DNA from: JAAYBY01 sp964654125
GTDB lineage: Bacteria > Bacillota > Clostridia > Saccharofermentanales > UBA5734
Assembly: GCA_964654125.1 (NCBI GenBank)
Contig: CAZZGG010000050.1
Span: 1-16,942 of the forward strand
Direction of reading: 5' to 3'
Length of the DNA stretch: 16,942 bases
Below, piece after piece: positions 1-7,804 of the stretch (the first letter of the stretch is position 1; each line of letters opens with the position of its first letter). The position numbers were made by a program, and so were the translations under genes. The notes under the pieces are model-generated. The model was not told the origin of the DNA, made no database searches, and saw only the letters and a list, made by a program, of their open reading frames with translations.

Positions 1-199
1 CTTAGCAAGTTTTCAGGATGCTCAGGTTCATTTAGCAAGTGTCAAACACCCGAGCAGCATTTACAGCCCAAGTCGCTGCAGGAATACCACGCGGGCATTA
101 TTTAAAAAAACAAAAGTCCGGTCTGGCTTAATGGCGGATTTATCGAATGTATTTTCTCCCTTTTGACTGACCGGCCGGGCATCCAGTTAAAAATATTTG
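1..199. other. Left-edge region with no confident gene
   Basis: Two plus-strand frames are open from the window edge: one to a TAA at 103-105 (34 codons), another to a TGA at 166-168 (about 55 codons). Neither reads like a recognisable protein C-terminus, and the minus strand is broken by stops. The nine-base word TTAGCAAGT occurs twice, at 2-10 and 32-40. There is a CCGGCCGG palindrome around 171-178 and an A-rich run near 103-114. An upstream gene could end here, but nothing proves it. Confidence 0.4.
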
Positions 200-208
200 T
201 GCTATTAT
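200..208 (+). promoter_or_regulatory. Extended -10 promoter of the ABC exporter operon
   Basis: TGC-TATTAT forms an extended -10 element (TG one base before a TATAAT-like hexamer at 203-208). No good -35 lies 16-18 bases upstream, as is common for extended -10 promoters. A start near 214-216 would leave a leader of about 40 bases before the GTG at 258. The identical nine bases recur in front of cysK (12261-12269), and TGCTATAAT in front of zwf. Confidence 0.5.
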
Positions 209-216
209 ATAAAAGA

Positions 217-261
217 ATGTTTCTTATGCTATGGCTTTCTAAGAGGTATTTTTTGCTGTGA
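217..261 (+). CDS. Possible 14-residue leader peptide of the ABC exporter operon
   Basis: This short ORF begins with ATG at 217 and reads MFLMLWLSKRYFLL before a TGA at 259-261. The stop overlaps the GTG start of the first exporter gene in a 4-base GTGA, the classic arrangement for translational coupling, and the exporter's SD sequence (AAGAGGT, 241-247) lies inside it. If transcription starts just after the extended -10 at 203-208, the ORF would be nearly leaderless, because it has no convincing SD of its own. The B. subtilis homologue bmrCD is preceded by a leader peptide gene (bmrB) that mediates antibiotic-induced attenuation. That precedent makes the ORF worth noting, but no attenuator hairpin is visible here and chance occurrence is possible. 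Confidence 0.3.
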   Translation: MFLMLWLSKRYFLL

Positions 262-1994
262 AATGGCTCAAACCCTACATGCCCTCCTATCTTCGTTATG
301 CTTTACCGGCCTGGGCCTGCCTGCTGGCAGAAGCTCTGATTGATCTGAGCCTGCCGACCCTGCTGGCTTCAATCATTAATCAGGGTGTTATGACGCACGA
401 CATGGACCATGTCATGCGGATTGGCGGCCTGATGCTGGGCCTGGCCTTGACCGGTGCAGTTGCCGGCCTGGCCCGCAACTGGCTTTCCACCCACGCCTCC
501 CAGGACCTGGGCACCTCGATCAGGGGGGATCTTTTCCGCAAGACCCAGCGCCTCTCCCTGGCCTCAGCCGGCCAGCTGGGCACTGCCTCCCTGGTCACCC
601 GCCTAACTAATGATGTCATGCAGGTACAAAACCTCTCCTTCATGCTGACCCGGATCTTTATCAGGGCACCACTGCTTCTGATCGGTGGTATCTTCATGGC
701 TGTCCTGCTTAATCCCGGCATGGCCGTGATCCTGGTTTTCATTCTGCCTGTCCTGGCTCTTTTGATCTACCTGCGGGTCAAGCGCGGTTTCCCCCTTTTC
801 CGTAAAGTGCAGACAGCCATCGACAAAGTCAACGGCGTCATGCGGGAGTTTCTGGCTGGTGTGCGTGTGGTCAAGGTCTTTAACCGGATGGATTATGAGA
901 GTAAGCGCTTTGATAATGCCAACCAGAACCTGGCCAGCTTCAGTATCAGGGCAGCCCGGGCCATGGCCACCATCCAGCCCCTGATCTTTATCCTGATGAA
1001 CGGCAGTGTTGTGGCCCTGCTCTGGTTTGGCGGCACAAAGGTCAACCAGGGTACGGCTGAAGTGGGAGATATCATGGCTTTTATCAACTACTTCATGCAA
1101 ATCCTCTTCTCCATGACCATGATGTCAATGATTTTCACCTTCGGGGTGCGGGCCAAGTCTTCGCTGGACCGGATTGGCGAAGTGATGCTGATGCCACCTG
1201 ATATAGCTAATCCTGACCAGGCTCAGCTGCCTGACCAGACCGGCCAAGTCCAGCTCGCCGATGTCAGCTACACCTATCCCGGCCAGCGTGAACCGGTTCT
1301 GCGTCATGTCAACCTAACCATCAAGCCAGGCCAGTCAGCAGCTATTATTGGCTCGACCGGCAGCGGTAAATCAACCCTGATCAACCTGCTGGGCCGCTTT
1401 TTTGATGTGGACAGCGGCTCAGTCATGATTGACGGTGTGGATGTGCGCGAGATGGAGCTGGCTGATCTGCGGGCCAGAATAGCTTATGTGCCCCAGGAGT
1501 CAGTGCTTTTTAGTGGCACCATTGCCGAGAACCTGCGCTGGGGGGCACCAGATGCCACTGATGCCCAGCTGCGCCAGGTTGTTGAGATAGCCCAGGCAGC
1601 TGAATTTATTGATAACATGGCTGCTGGTTTTGATACTCTGATTGGCCAAAGGGGAGTCAATCTTTCCGGCGGCCAGAAGCAGCGCCTTTGCATTGCCAGG
1701 GCCCTCTTGCGCGAATCGCGGATTCTGGTGATGGATGACAGCACCAGTGCTGTTGATATGGGCACTGAGCAGCTGCTGCGCCGGGCTCTGGCCCAAAACA
1801 GGCAGGGCACAACAGTCATTACCATTGCCCAGCGCATCCAGTCGGTCATGTCAGCGGATATTATATTTGTCATCAATGGCGGCAGCATTGCAGCCAGCGG
1901 GACCCATGAGGAGCTTTTACAAAACAGCCAGATCTATCAGGATATTTATCGTTCCCAGATTGGCCTTGATATCAGCGGTAAGGAGGTGATCTAG
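258..1994 (+). CDS. ABC multidrug exporter half-transporter, subunit with degenerate ATPase residues
   Basis: A 578-residue type IV ABC exporter half: an N-terminal six-helix membrane domain (about residues 10-310) and a C-terminal nucleotide-binding domain. Walker A is GSTGSGKST (365-373) and the signature LSGGQ (469-473). Walker B ends VMDD, with Asp494 where the catalytic Glu normally stands, and the switch-loop His is replaced by Gln525 (IAQRI). These two changes mark the degenerate-site subunit of heterodimeric exporters such as TM287/TM288, BmrCD and LmrCD. The start is GTG, supported by GAGGT at 243-247, ten bases upstream; no in-frame ATG fits better. The last codons encode the SD of the partner gene, which begins two bases after this stop. 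The two proteins should form one drug or lipid exporter in the plasma membrane. The substrate cannot be read from sequence. Confidence 0.93.
   Translation: MKWLKPYMPSYLRYALPAWACLLAEALIDLSLPTLLASIINQGVMTHDMDHVMRIGGLMLGLALTGAVAGLARNWLSTHASQDLGTSIRGDLFRKTQRLSLASAGQLGTASLVTRLTNDVMQVQNLSFMLTRIFIRAPLLLIGGIFMAVLLNPGMAVILVFILPVLALLIYLRVKRGFPLFRKVQTAIDKVNGVMREFLAGVRVVKVFNRMDYESKRFDNANQNLASFSIRAARAMATIQPLIFILMNGSVVALLWFGGTKVNQGTAEVGDIMAFINYFMQILFSMTMMSMIFTFGVRAKSSLDRIGEVMLMPPDIANPDQAQLPDQTGQVQLADVSYTYPGQREPVLRHVNLTIKPGQSAAIIGSTGSGKSTLINLLGRFFDVDSGSVMIDGVDVREMELADLRARIAYVPQESVLFSGTIAENLRWGAPDATDAQLRQVVEIAQAAEFIDNMAAGFDTLIGQRGVNLSGGQKQRLCIARALLRESRILVMDDSTSAVDMGTEQLLRRALAQNRQGTTVITIAQRIQSVMSADIIFVINGGSIAASGTHEELLQNSQIYQDIYRSQIGLDISGKEVI
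1981..1990 (+). promoter_or_regulatory. Perfect Shine-Dalgarno sequence of the second ABC subunit
   Basis: AGGAGGTGAT is fully complementary to the 3' end of Bacillus-type 16S rRNA and sits five bases before the ATG at 1996. It lies inside the last codons of the preceding gene (…K-E-V-I-stop), so the two reading frames are tightly linked. It fixes the downstream start and should give high, near-stoichiometric expression of the two subunits. Confidence 0.85.
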
Positions 1995-1995
1995 G

Positions 1996-3846
1996 ATGAG
2001 TGGCAAGGAAAAAGGACAGCAACAGCAACAACAACAACAACAAAGCCAGCCAGTCCGGCCGATGGGCGGCATGCGCATGGGTGGCCGCTTTGGCGGTGGC
2101 CAAAAGCCCAAGGATATGAAAGGGACAATCAAGCGGCTTTGGCGGCTTTCCGGCCGGCAAAGAGGACCCCTGCTGGGCGTGTTTGTCCTGGCCTCATTAA
2201 CATCTGTGATTGGCCTGGCCGGTCCTTTCCTGACTGGTAAAGCTATTGATGCAATAGCTGCAGAAGGCGGGGTTGATTTTACAGCCCTGATTAGAAACTT
2301 GCTGCTCCTGGCAGCTTCCTACCTGATCGGGGCAGGCTTGACCTGGGCTCACGAATGGTGGATCGCCGCAATCGCCCAGCGTATCGTCCTGCAGCTGCGC
2401 CGTTCTTTATTCTCCCATGTCCAGACCCTGCCCCTGGCCTTTTTTGACAGCCGCACCCATGGCGAATTGATGAGCCGCTTGTCCAATGATGTTGATAATG
2501 TCAGCGGCATGATCTCATCATCGACAACCCAGCTATTTTCCAGCATACTCATGCTGATTGGTTCATTTATCATGATGCTGATGCTCTCGCCGCTCTTGAC
2601 CCTGCTCACCTTGCTGACAGCACCCCTGACAATTATTATTTCCGGCCAGATTGCCAAAAGAGCCCGGGTCCGTTTCAAGGAACAGCAAATCAATCTGGCT
2701 GATCTGAACGGTCATGTCGAAGAAATCTTGTCTGGCCAGTCAGTGGTCAAGGCTTTTGGCCAGGAAGACCGGGTTATCGACCAGTTTGATGAGATCAACG
2801 GCAGGCTGCGCATGTCAGGCATGAAAGCCCAGATCTTGTCCGGTGCCCTTATGCCCATGCTCAATGTGATCACCAATATAGGCTTTATTATCGTGGCGGC
2901 AGCCGGAGGCTATCTGGCCATAGGCGGAGCTATCTCAGTCGGTATTATTGCCAGTTTCATCAATTATGCCCGCCAGTTTGTCCGGCCTATGAATAACATT
3001 GCCAATCTTTACAGCACCATCCAATCAGCCCAGGCTGGAGCAGAGCGGATTTTTGAACTGCTCGACGAGCCGTCTGAACCAGCTGATGGTCCTGCAGCCC
3101 TGCCTTTGGAGCAGCCCCGCGGCCAGATCACCTTCACAGATGTGGATTTTGGCTATCTGCCGGATGTCCCGGTCCTGCGCTCTGTTGACCTGGATGCCCA
3201 GCCAGGCCAGACGATTGCCCTGGTCGGGCCGACCGGGGCTGGTAAAACCACCATAGTTAATTTACTAGTCCGCTTTTATGATCCCACCCGGGGCCAGATC
3301 ACCTTTGACGGACGCGATCTGCGCGATTGGCAGCGGGAAACTCTGCGGCCAGGTTTTGGCATGGTCTTGCAGGATACGCATCTATTCAGCGGCACTATCC
3401 GGGAAAACATCCGTTATGGCCGTCTGACAGCTACTGATGATGAAGTAGAGGTAGCTGCCAGTGTGGTCGGTGCTGATCGCTTCATCCGCCGCCTGCCCCA
3501 AGGTTATGAGACGGAGCTGGGTGAATCCGGCGGCGGTTTCAGCCAGGGCCAGCGCCAGCTTTTATCCATAGCCCGGGCTATCCTGGCCGAGCCGGCAGTC
3601 CTGATCCTGGATGAAGCCACCAGCAGTGTAGACACGAGAACTGAGATGCTGCTGCAGCAGGCCATGATCAAGCTGCGTAAGGGCCGGACCAGCTTTATTA
3701 TTGCCCACCGCCTGTCTACCATCCGCGATGCTGATGAAATCCTGGTTATTGATGACGGTCGGATTATCGAAAGGGGCAACCACAGTGACCTGATGGCCCG
3801 CGATACATTCTACAGCCGCCTCTACCAGGGTCAGTTCGCTGACTAA
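1996..3846 (+). CDS. ABC multidrug exporter half-transporter, catalytically competent subunit
   Basis: A 616-residue partner of the preceding half-transporter. Residues 1-45 are a cytoplasmic extension with nine consecutive Gln (8-16) followed by a Gly/Met/Arg-rich stretch. The membrane domain follows (about 50-350), then the nucleotide-binding domain. Walker A is GPTGAGKTT (411-419), Walker B LILDE with catalytic Glu540, and the switch His is His571 (IAHRLST). Its signature is altered to FSQGQ (515-519) instead of LSGGQ. This complements subunit one: the degenerate ATP site pairs subunit-one Asp494/Gln525 with this altered signature, leaving one fully active site. The start ATG is set by the perfect SD at 1981-1990, one base after the upstream stop. 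It closely matches the TM288/BmrD/LmrD side of the family. Multidrug export is inferred from the family. Confidence 0.93.
   Translation: MSGKEKGQQQQQQQQQSQPVRPMGGMRMGGRFGGGQKPKDMKGTIKRLWRLSGRQRGPLLGVFVLASLTSVIGLAGPFLTGKAIDAIAAEGGVDFTALIRNLLLLAASYLIGAGLTWAHEWWIAAIAQRIVLQLRRSLFSHVQTLPLAFFDSRTHGELMSRLSNDVDNVSGMISSSTTQLFSSILMLIGSFIMMLMLSPLLTLLTLLTAPLTIIISGQIAKRARVRFKEQQINLADLNGHVEEILSGQSVVKAFGQEDRVIDQFDEINGRLRMSGMKAQILSGALMPMLNVITNIGFIIVAAAGGYLAIGGAISVGIIASFINYARQFVRPMNNIANLYSTIQSAQAGAERIFELLDEPSEPADGPAALPLEQPRGQITFTDVDFGYLPDVPVLRSVDLDAQPGQTIALVGPTGAGKTTIVNLLVRFYDPTRGQITFDGRDLRDWQRETLRPGFGMVLQDTHLFSGTIRENIRYGRLTATDDEVEVAASVVGADRFIRRLPQGYETELGESGGGFSQGQRQLLSIARAILAEPAVLILDEATSSVDTRTEMLLQQAMIKLRKGRTSFIIAHRLSTIRDADEILVIDDGRIIERGNHSDLMARDTFYSRLYQGQFAD
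2017..2043 (+). repeat. CAG/CAA microsatellite coding for nine glutamines
   Basis: Nine consecutive Gln codons, CAG CAA CAG followed by six CAA, lie in the N-terminal extension of the second ABC subunit. The (CAA)6 run at 2026-2043 is a trinucleotide tract that could change length by slippage without breaking the frame. Confidence 0.9.
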
Positions 3847-3857
3847 AGCAGCTATAC

Positions 3858-4994
3858 ATGGCCAAGCTTGCTGCGTCCCTTTTGCATAAAAACCTGCTAA
3901 CCAGGGCTCAGGCTGATCTAAAAAAATATAACATCAGCGCTGCCGCCATGCAGGTCTGGCAATATGGTCAGCCGGTTGTTAGACTTGAGTTTGGCTATCA
4001 GGATTTTTCCACTGGCGAGCCACTCAGACCGGATGCCCTGTTTCGTCTGGCTTCTTTGACAAAACCTGTCACTGCCGCAGCCTGCCTGCTGGCAGTCCAG
4101 CAGGGCCATTTCCAGCTGGAGGACCCTGTGGCAAACTTTTTGCCCCAGTATGGGGAGCTGGACCTGGGTGGGATTGACAGCCAGGGCCGGCCTGCCTTTG
4201 CCGGCCCCGCGCAAAACAAACTGCTGATCTGGCATCTGCTGACCCACAGTAGCGGACTTTTATCAGCTGATCCTCTGGGCCAGCTGCAGCAGGACCTAAT
4301 GCCTGCTTCTGCTTACACCGATCTGGCAAGTGCCGTGGCCTATTATGGACAAAAGACCTACTTGTCTTTTGAGCCAGGCAGCATGAGCAGCTATAGTGGA
4401 TACGCCGCCTTTGATGTGCTGGCCTGGATTATCAGCTGCTGCAGCGGCCGAAGTTTTTCTGACTTTCTTAAAAAATATCTGTTCCAGCCGCTGGGGATAA
4501 AAGATCTGACCTTCACTCCCGACCAGGACCAGTGGCAGCGCATGATTATCATGGCTGACCGGGCTGTCAATGGCCTGGCCAAGGTGGAATTGGGCCAGCA
4601 CACATTTGAAAAATTTCCTCTTACTTACACATGTGCCGGTGCCTCTTTAGCTGGTAGCTTGAAAGACTATGCCCGCTTTGCCCAGCTGCTGCTGGATGGC
4701 ACTTATCAGGGCAAAAGGTTAATTGAGCAGGATTTGATCGCCCAGATGCGTAAGCCCAGGCTGGCCATATCAGAAACCGAGAGCTGGGGTCTGGGCGGCC
4801 GGGTCACCTTGGCGGGTAACCGCCTGCCGGCCGGTTCCTATGGCTGGAGCGGGGCTTATGGCTGCCATTTCTGGGTCGATCCGCAAAATGAACTGATGGC
4901 TGTCTACATGAAAAATATGCGCTGGCATGACAGCCATGGGGCTGGCCTGACCGGCCGGCACTTCGAAGAGGATATCATGTCCGCCCTGATCTGA
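3858..4994 (+). CDS. Serine hydrolase, beta-lactamase / penicillin-binding-protein-like fold
   Basis: A 378-residue member of the class C beta-lactamase-like (Pfam Beta-lactamase) family. The nucleophile motif SLTK is at 66-69 in a typical LASLTKPVTA context. The second motif is Tyr179-Ser-Gly (SYSGYAA) in place of YxN, and the C-terminal motif region GWSGAYGCHFWVDP (about 329-342) carries Trp where many relatives have His or Lys. No signal peptide is visible, so the protein is probably cytoplasmic, or exported without a classical signal. It follows the ABC exporter by 11 bases with no good SD, suggesting translational coupling in the same operon. Relatives include esterases, D-amino-acid peptidases and many uncharacterised hydrolases; true beta-lactamase activity is not implied. 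The substrate is unknown, and a role linked to the exporter is only inferred from position. Confidence 0.85.
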   Translation: MAKLAASLLHKNLLTRAQADLKKYNISAAAMQVWQYGQPVVRLEFGYQDFSTGEPLRPDALFRLASLTKPVTAAACLLAVQQGHFQLEDPVANFLPQYGELDLGGIDSQGRPAFAGPAQNKLLIWHLLTHSSGLLSADPLGQLQQDLMPASAYTDLASAVAYYGQKTYLSFEPGSMSSYSGYAAFDVLAWIISCCSGRSFSDFLKKYLFQPLGIKDLTFTPDQDQWQRMIIMADRAVNGLAKVELGQHTFEKFPLTYTCAGASLAGSLKDYARFAQLLLDGTYQGKRLIEQDLIAQMRKPRLAISETESWGLGGRVTLAGNRLPAGSYGWSGAYGCHFWVDPQNELMAVYMKNMRWHDSHGAGLTGRHFEEDIMSALI

Positions 4995-4996
4995 CA

Positions 4997-5005
4997 TGCT
5001 ATAAT
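4997..5005 (+). promoter_or_regulatory. Extended -10 promoter of zwf
   Basis: TGC-TATAAT, with a consensus -10 at 5000-5005 and the TG extension at 4997-4998, starts just after the upstream hydrolase stop (4992-4994). There is no clear -35 at the correct distance. It would give zwf its own short leader of about 23 bases. Confidence 0.65.
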
Positions 5006-5034
5006 ATGAGCACTAAAGATGGGAGGTTTGGCCT

Positions 5035-6474
5035 GTGGCATTAAAACCAGCTCTATTTGTACTTTTTGGCACGACCGGTGATCTGGCTCACAAAAAGCTC
5101 TTGCCAGCTCTTTACACTCTGGAGCGCTCAGGCCAGCTGGCCCCGGGCAGCACCATTGTAGGTATAGGCCGGCGCGACTGGACAGATGAATACTATCGGG
5201 AGCAGGTCCTGGCCGCCTTGCGGGTCAGTGAACCAATCAGCCCTCAAGCAGCAGCCGCTTTCTGCCAGCGCTTTTTTTATTACCGCATGGACATCAGCCA
5301 GGTTGCCGATTATAGCGGCCTTTGGTCTTGCCTGGCAAAAAGGGAAAAAGAGCAAGGCCTGACTGGAGACAGGCTCTACTTTTTAGCAACTGCCCCCCAG
5401 CTTTTTCCTTTGCTTGCGCGCCAGATAGGCCATGAGATTAAAAAACCGGGTTCTTTTCGCCGTCTTCTGATCGAAAAGCCCTTTGGCAGGGACCTGGCCT
5501 CGGCTGAAGAATTCAATGCCAGTTTGCGCACAGTTTTTGCTGAAGATGAGATATACCGCATCGACCATTACCTGGGCAAGGAAATGCTGCAAAACATCCT
5601 GATCTTGCGTTTTGCCAACCAGATTTTTGAACCTGGCTGGAACCGGCAGCATATTGATCACATCCAGATTTCAGTCAGTGAATTAATCGGGATCGGCCAG
5701 AGAGGCGGCTATTACGATACAAGCGGAGCCTTGCGCGATATGGTGCAAAGCCATCTGCTCCAGCTGTTGGCCCTTATAGCCATGGATGCACCAGCTGAGC
5801 CGGGTGCTGAAGGTATCCGCAGCGCCAAGGCCAGGCTGCTGCGCCAGCTACGCCCATTCGACCTGGAACGGGCCCGAGCAGATGCTGTACTGGGTCAGTA
5901 TGGCGGATCCAGTCAAAAGCTGGCTTATCTAGCTGAGACAGGTGTTGGCGCCAATTCCCAGACAGAGACTTTTGCCGCCCTGCGACTTTTTGTCGATAAT
6001 GAGCGTTGGCAGGGAGTGCCTTTTTACCTGCGCACCGGCAAGCGGCTGGATCAGCAGCTGGCCAAGATCACAATTGTATATAAAAATAAGCTCTATCCAG
6101 CCCTGGACCAGACCCAGCATAATAATATCCTTGTGATCAGGGTCCAGCCTCAAGAGGGCATTGATTTGCGCTTCAATATCAAAAGGCCGGGTATGAATGC
6201 CGCTATAACTGAAGCTGGCATGAATATCTGTCACAGCTGTGATCCAGCCCTGCCCACAGTCGAAGCTTATGAAAAACTGCTCCACGATGCCTGGCAGGGA
6301 GATCTGGGCCTATTTACCCGTTGGGATGAGATTGAGGCCGCCTGGATGCTGATCGACAGCCTGCGCCGCTGGCAAGAACAGTTACCACTGCATATCTACC
6401 AGCCGGGCACAAAAGGACCGGCCGCAGCTGAGCTGTTGCCGGTCCACGATGGCAGAGTCTGGCTTGATCTTTAG
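5035..6474 (+). CDS. zwf: Glucose-6-phosphate 1-dehydrogenase
   Basis: A 479-residue enzyme oxidising glucose 6-phosphate to 6-phosphogluconolactone with reduction of NADP (or NAD), the first step of the oxidative pentose phosphate pathway in the cytosol. The N-terminal dinucleotide fingerprint is GTTGDLA (12-18). The substrate motif RIDHYLGKE is at 175-183, with His178. The catalytic-base His240 lies in MVQSHLLQ, with Ser where most relatives have Asn. Both histidines fall at the same numbers as in the Leuconostoc mesenteroides enzyme, and the length is typical. GTG at 5035 is chosen because GGGAGG (5021-5026) lies eight bases upstream. No 6-phosphogluconolactonase or gnd gene is adjacent. 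The gene ends tail to tail with the LarA-like gene, overlapping it by four bases, leaving no room for a separate terminator. Confidence 0.96.
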   Translation: MALKPALFVLFGTTGDLAHKKLLPALYTLERSGQLAPGSTIVGIGRRDWTDEYYREQVLAALRVSEPISPQAAAAFCQRFFYYRMDISQVADYSGLWSCLAKREKEQGLTGDRLYFLATAPQLFPLLARQIGHEIKKPGSFRRLLIEKPFGRDLASAEEFNASLRTVFAEDEIYRIDHYLGKEMLQNILILRFANQIFEPGWNRQHIDHIQISVSELIGIGQRGGYYDTSGALRDMVQSHLLQLLALIAMDAPAEPGAEGIRSAKARLLRQLRPFDLERARADAVLGQYGGSSQKLAYLAETGVGANSQTETFAALRLFVDNERWQGVPFYLRTGKRLDQQLAKITIVYKNKLYPALDQTQHNNILVIRVQPQEGIDLRFNIKRPGMNAAITEAGMNICHSCDPALPTVEAYEKLLHDAWQGDLGLFTRWDEIEAAWMLIDSLRRWQEQLPLHIYQPGTKGPAAAELLPVHDGRVWLDL

Positions 6475-7754
6475 AATCTTTTCCGATCAGCCCACAGGCC
6501 CAGGGCCGGGTTGCTGATGTAAAAAATCCTCTCACCACTGTCCAGTGTGTTAAAGCCGTCCTTTAATGTGGCGGGATCATAAAGCTTGATGGCTTCCTTG
6601 TAGGGCAGGTAGTTGAAATTAACCTGTTTGATTTCTGCTTCGGTCAGCTGAGAGACCGCATAGGTGATCTCAAACTGGTCATCAGAAGAACCATGGATCA
6701 AATGGGCTGCCACTGATAGGTTATCCTGCAGGTCCTTGTTATCATCGATCAGCTTGACGACATTTTTGCGGCCGACATAGCCGTACTTTCGAATTAAACG
6801 ATCGTTTTCATCATCTTCACCGAAACGGCGCACACCCGGGGCCAGGATAATCAGGCTGGCACCGGGAGCCAGGGCCATTCTAGTGCGGTAGACAGCCTTG
6901 TTGCCCAGCCAGGTGCTCTTGAATTCACGTTCATCCAGATAAACCACGACCTTGTCCAGGGCCTCATCCAGGAAAATCAGGTTTTTTGCCTGGCTCAGCT
7001 TGACTGCTTCAGCGAAAATCTCCCGTTCCCGCCCGGTGAAGATAGCATGGATGGAGACATCGTCTTGCTGGGCTGTGGTGACAGTCAAAACATACATGAG
7101 GGGCAGTTTATTTAAAAAGTTTTCTTCAGCGTAGTCCAGGACTGCCCTGACCGGGGTCTTATCCCGGCCCATAATTCTTTCCATGCCGTAGAAAGCACCC
7201 AGCATGTGGCTGCCGTTGATCATCCGGTTGCCACCGCAGCCGACCAGGATATTCTTGCTGTAGTTAGCCATGCCGACCACTTCATGTGGAACAACCTGGC
7301 CGACTGAGATGATCAGGTCATAGGCAGGATCGAGCAGATGCTTGTTGATCTCCACGTCAATCGCATCCGTCATCAGGCCCTCGGACTCTTCCTTGACCAT
7401 GGCAGCTGGTATTTCACCAATCTTGACCACATCCGTGCGCCAGTTGTGCACGATCATGGCTGAATAGGGCACGTCCGGCCCGAAAAAGGCTGTATATTCA
7501 GCTTCGCTCATTGGTTCATGAGTGCCCAGTGCAGGCAGAAGATCAACCTTGCTTTTATCTTTAAGCAGGTCATAAAACATGGCTGTCAGCCGACCGGCAC
7601 CAGAGTGCAGCCTTGTATAGTCAGGTGGAATGATCAGGACCCGGTCCAGTTTTGGCCAGTTGGCCAGTGATTGCTCCAGGACCTGGCGCAGTTCATTATC
7701 GGCTAAGCCTTGTTCCGTTTGAGCATAACGCATAATAGATGGTAATTTGGTCAT
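6471..7754 (-). CDS. LarA-family (nickel-pincer nucleotide) racemase/epimerase-like protein
   Basis: A 427-residue protein of the LarA / DUF2088 family, whose founder is nickel-dependent lactate racemase. Family residues are in order: Asp45-Tyr-Thr-Arg48, His79 (GTHEP), His157 (VPHEVVG), Lys167 (NYSKNI) and His183 (NGSHML). The spacing His157-Lys167-His183 (10 and 16) equals that of His174, Lys184 and His200 in Lactobacillus plantarum LarA, where the Lys anchors the nickel-pincer cofactor. This suggests a cofactor-competent 2-hydroxyacid racemase or epimerase. Many family members act on other substrates, so D/L-lactate is not assured. No larB, larC or larE cofactor genes are in the window. 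The start ATG has GAGGTG six bases upstream. The gene is separated from the upstream same-strand prenyltransferase gene by 50 bases holding its own promoter and a dyad. Confidence 0.88.
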   Translation of the reverse strand: MTKLPSIMRYAQTEQGLADNELRQVLEQSLANWPKLDRVLIIPPDYTRLHSGAGRLTAMFYDLLKDKSKVDLLPALGTHEPMSEAEYTAFFGPDVPYSAMIVHNWRTDVVKIGEIPAAMVKEESEGLMTDAIDVEINKHLLDPAYDLIISVGQVVPHEVVGMANYSKNILVGCGGNRMINGSHMLGAFYGMERIMGRDKTPVRAVLDYAEENFLNKLPLMYVLTVTTAQQDDVSIHAIFTGREREIFAEAVKLSQAKNLIFLDEALDKVVVYLDEREFKSTWLGNKAVYRTRMALAPGASLIILAPGVRRFGEDDENDRLIRKYGYVGRKNVVKLIDDNKDLQDNLSVAAHLIHGSSDDQFEITYAVSQLTEAEIKQVNFNYLPYKEAIKLYDPATLKDGFNTLDSGERIFYISNPALGLWADRKRF

Positions 7755-7771
7755 TTAGCACACCTCTTAAT

Positions 7772-7803
7772 CATGATATTGCTTACAAGCCTATCATATC
7801 ATG
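7772..7803. promoter_or_regulatory. Promoter and inverted repeat upstream of the LarA-like gene
   Basis: CATGATAT (7772-7779) and ATATCATG (7796-7803) form a perfect 8-base inverted repeat with a 16-base spacer that itself contains GCTTACAAGC. On the minus strand the right arm overlaps an extended -10, TGA-TATGAT (7793-7801). A repressor or activator binding both arms could therefore control the LarA-like gene. The regulator is unknown; a role as an RNA hairpin at the end of the upstream gene is less likely because no T-run follows. Confidence 0.5.
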
Positions 7804-7804
7804 T

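Noticed and set aside
2..40. TTAGCAAGT repeated at 2-10 and 32-40 as a possible att site or direct-repeat array
   Set aside because: Only two short copies are present, with no integrase, tRNA or third copy; insufficient evidence.
603..1100. Minus-strand open frame of 165 codons
   Set aside because: It lies entirely inside the first ABC subunit, has a His/Asp/Gln-rich composition typical of an antisense frame, no SD, and no recognisable domain.
6465..6480. Bidirectional terminator between zwf and the LarA-like gene
   Set aside because: The genes overlap by four bases and I see no hairpin with flanking A/T runs at the junction.
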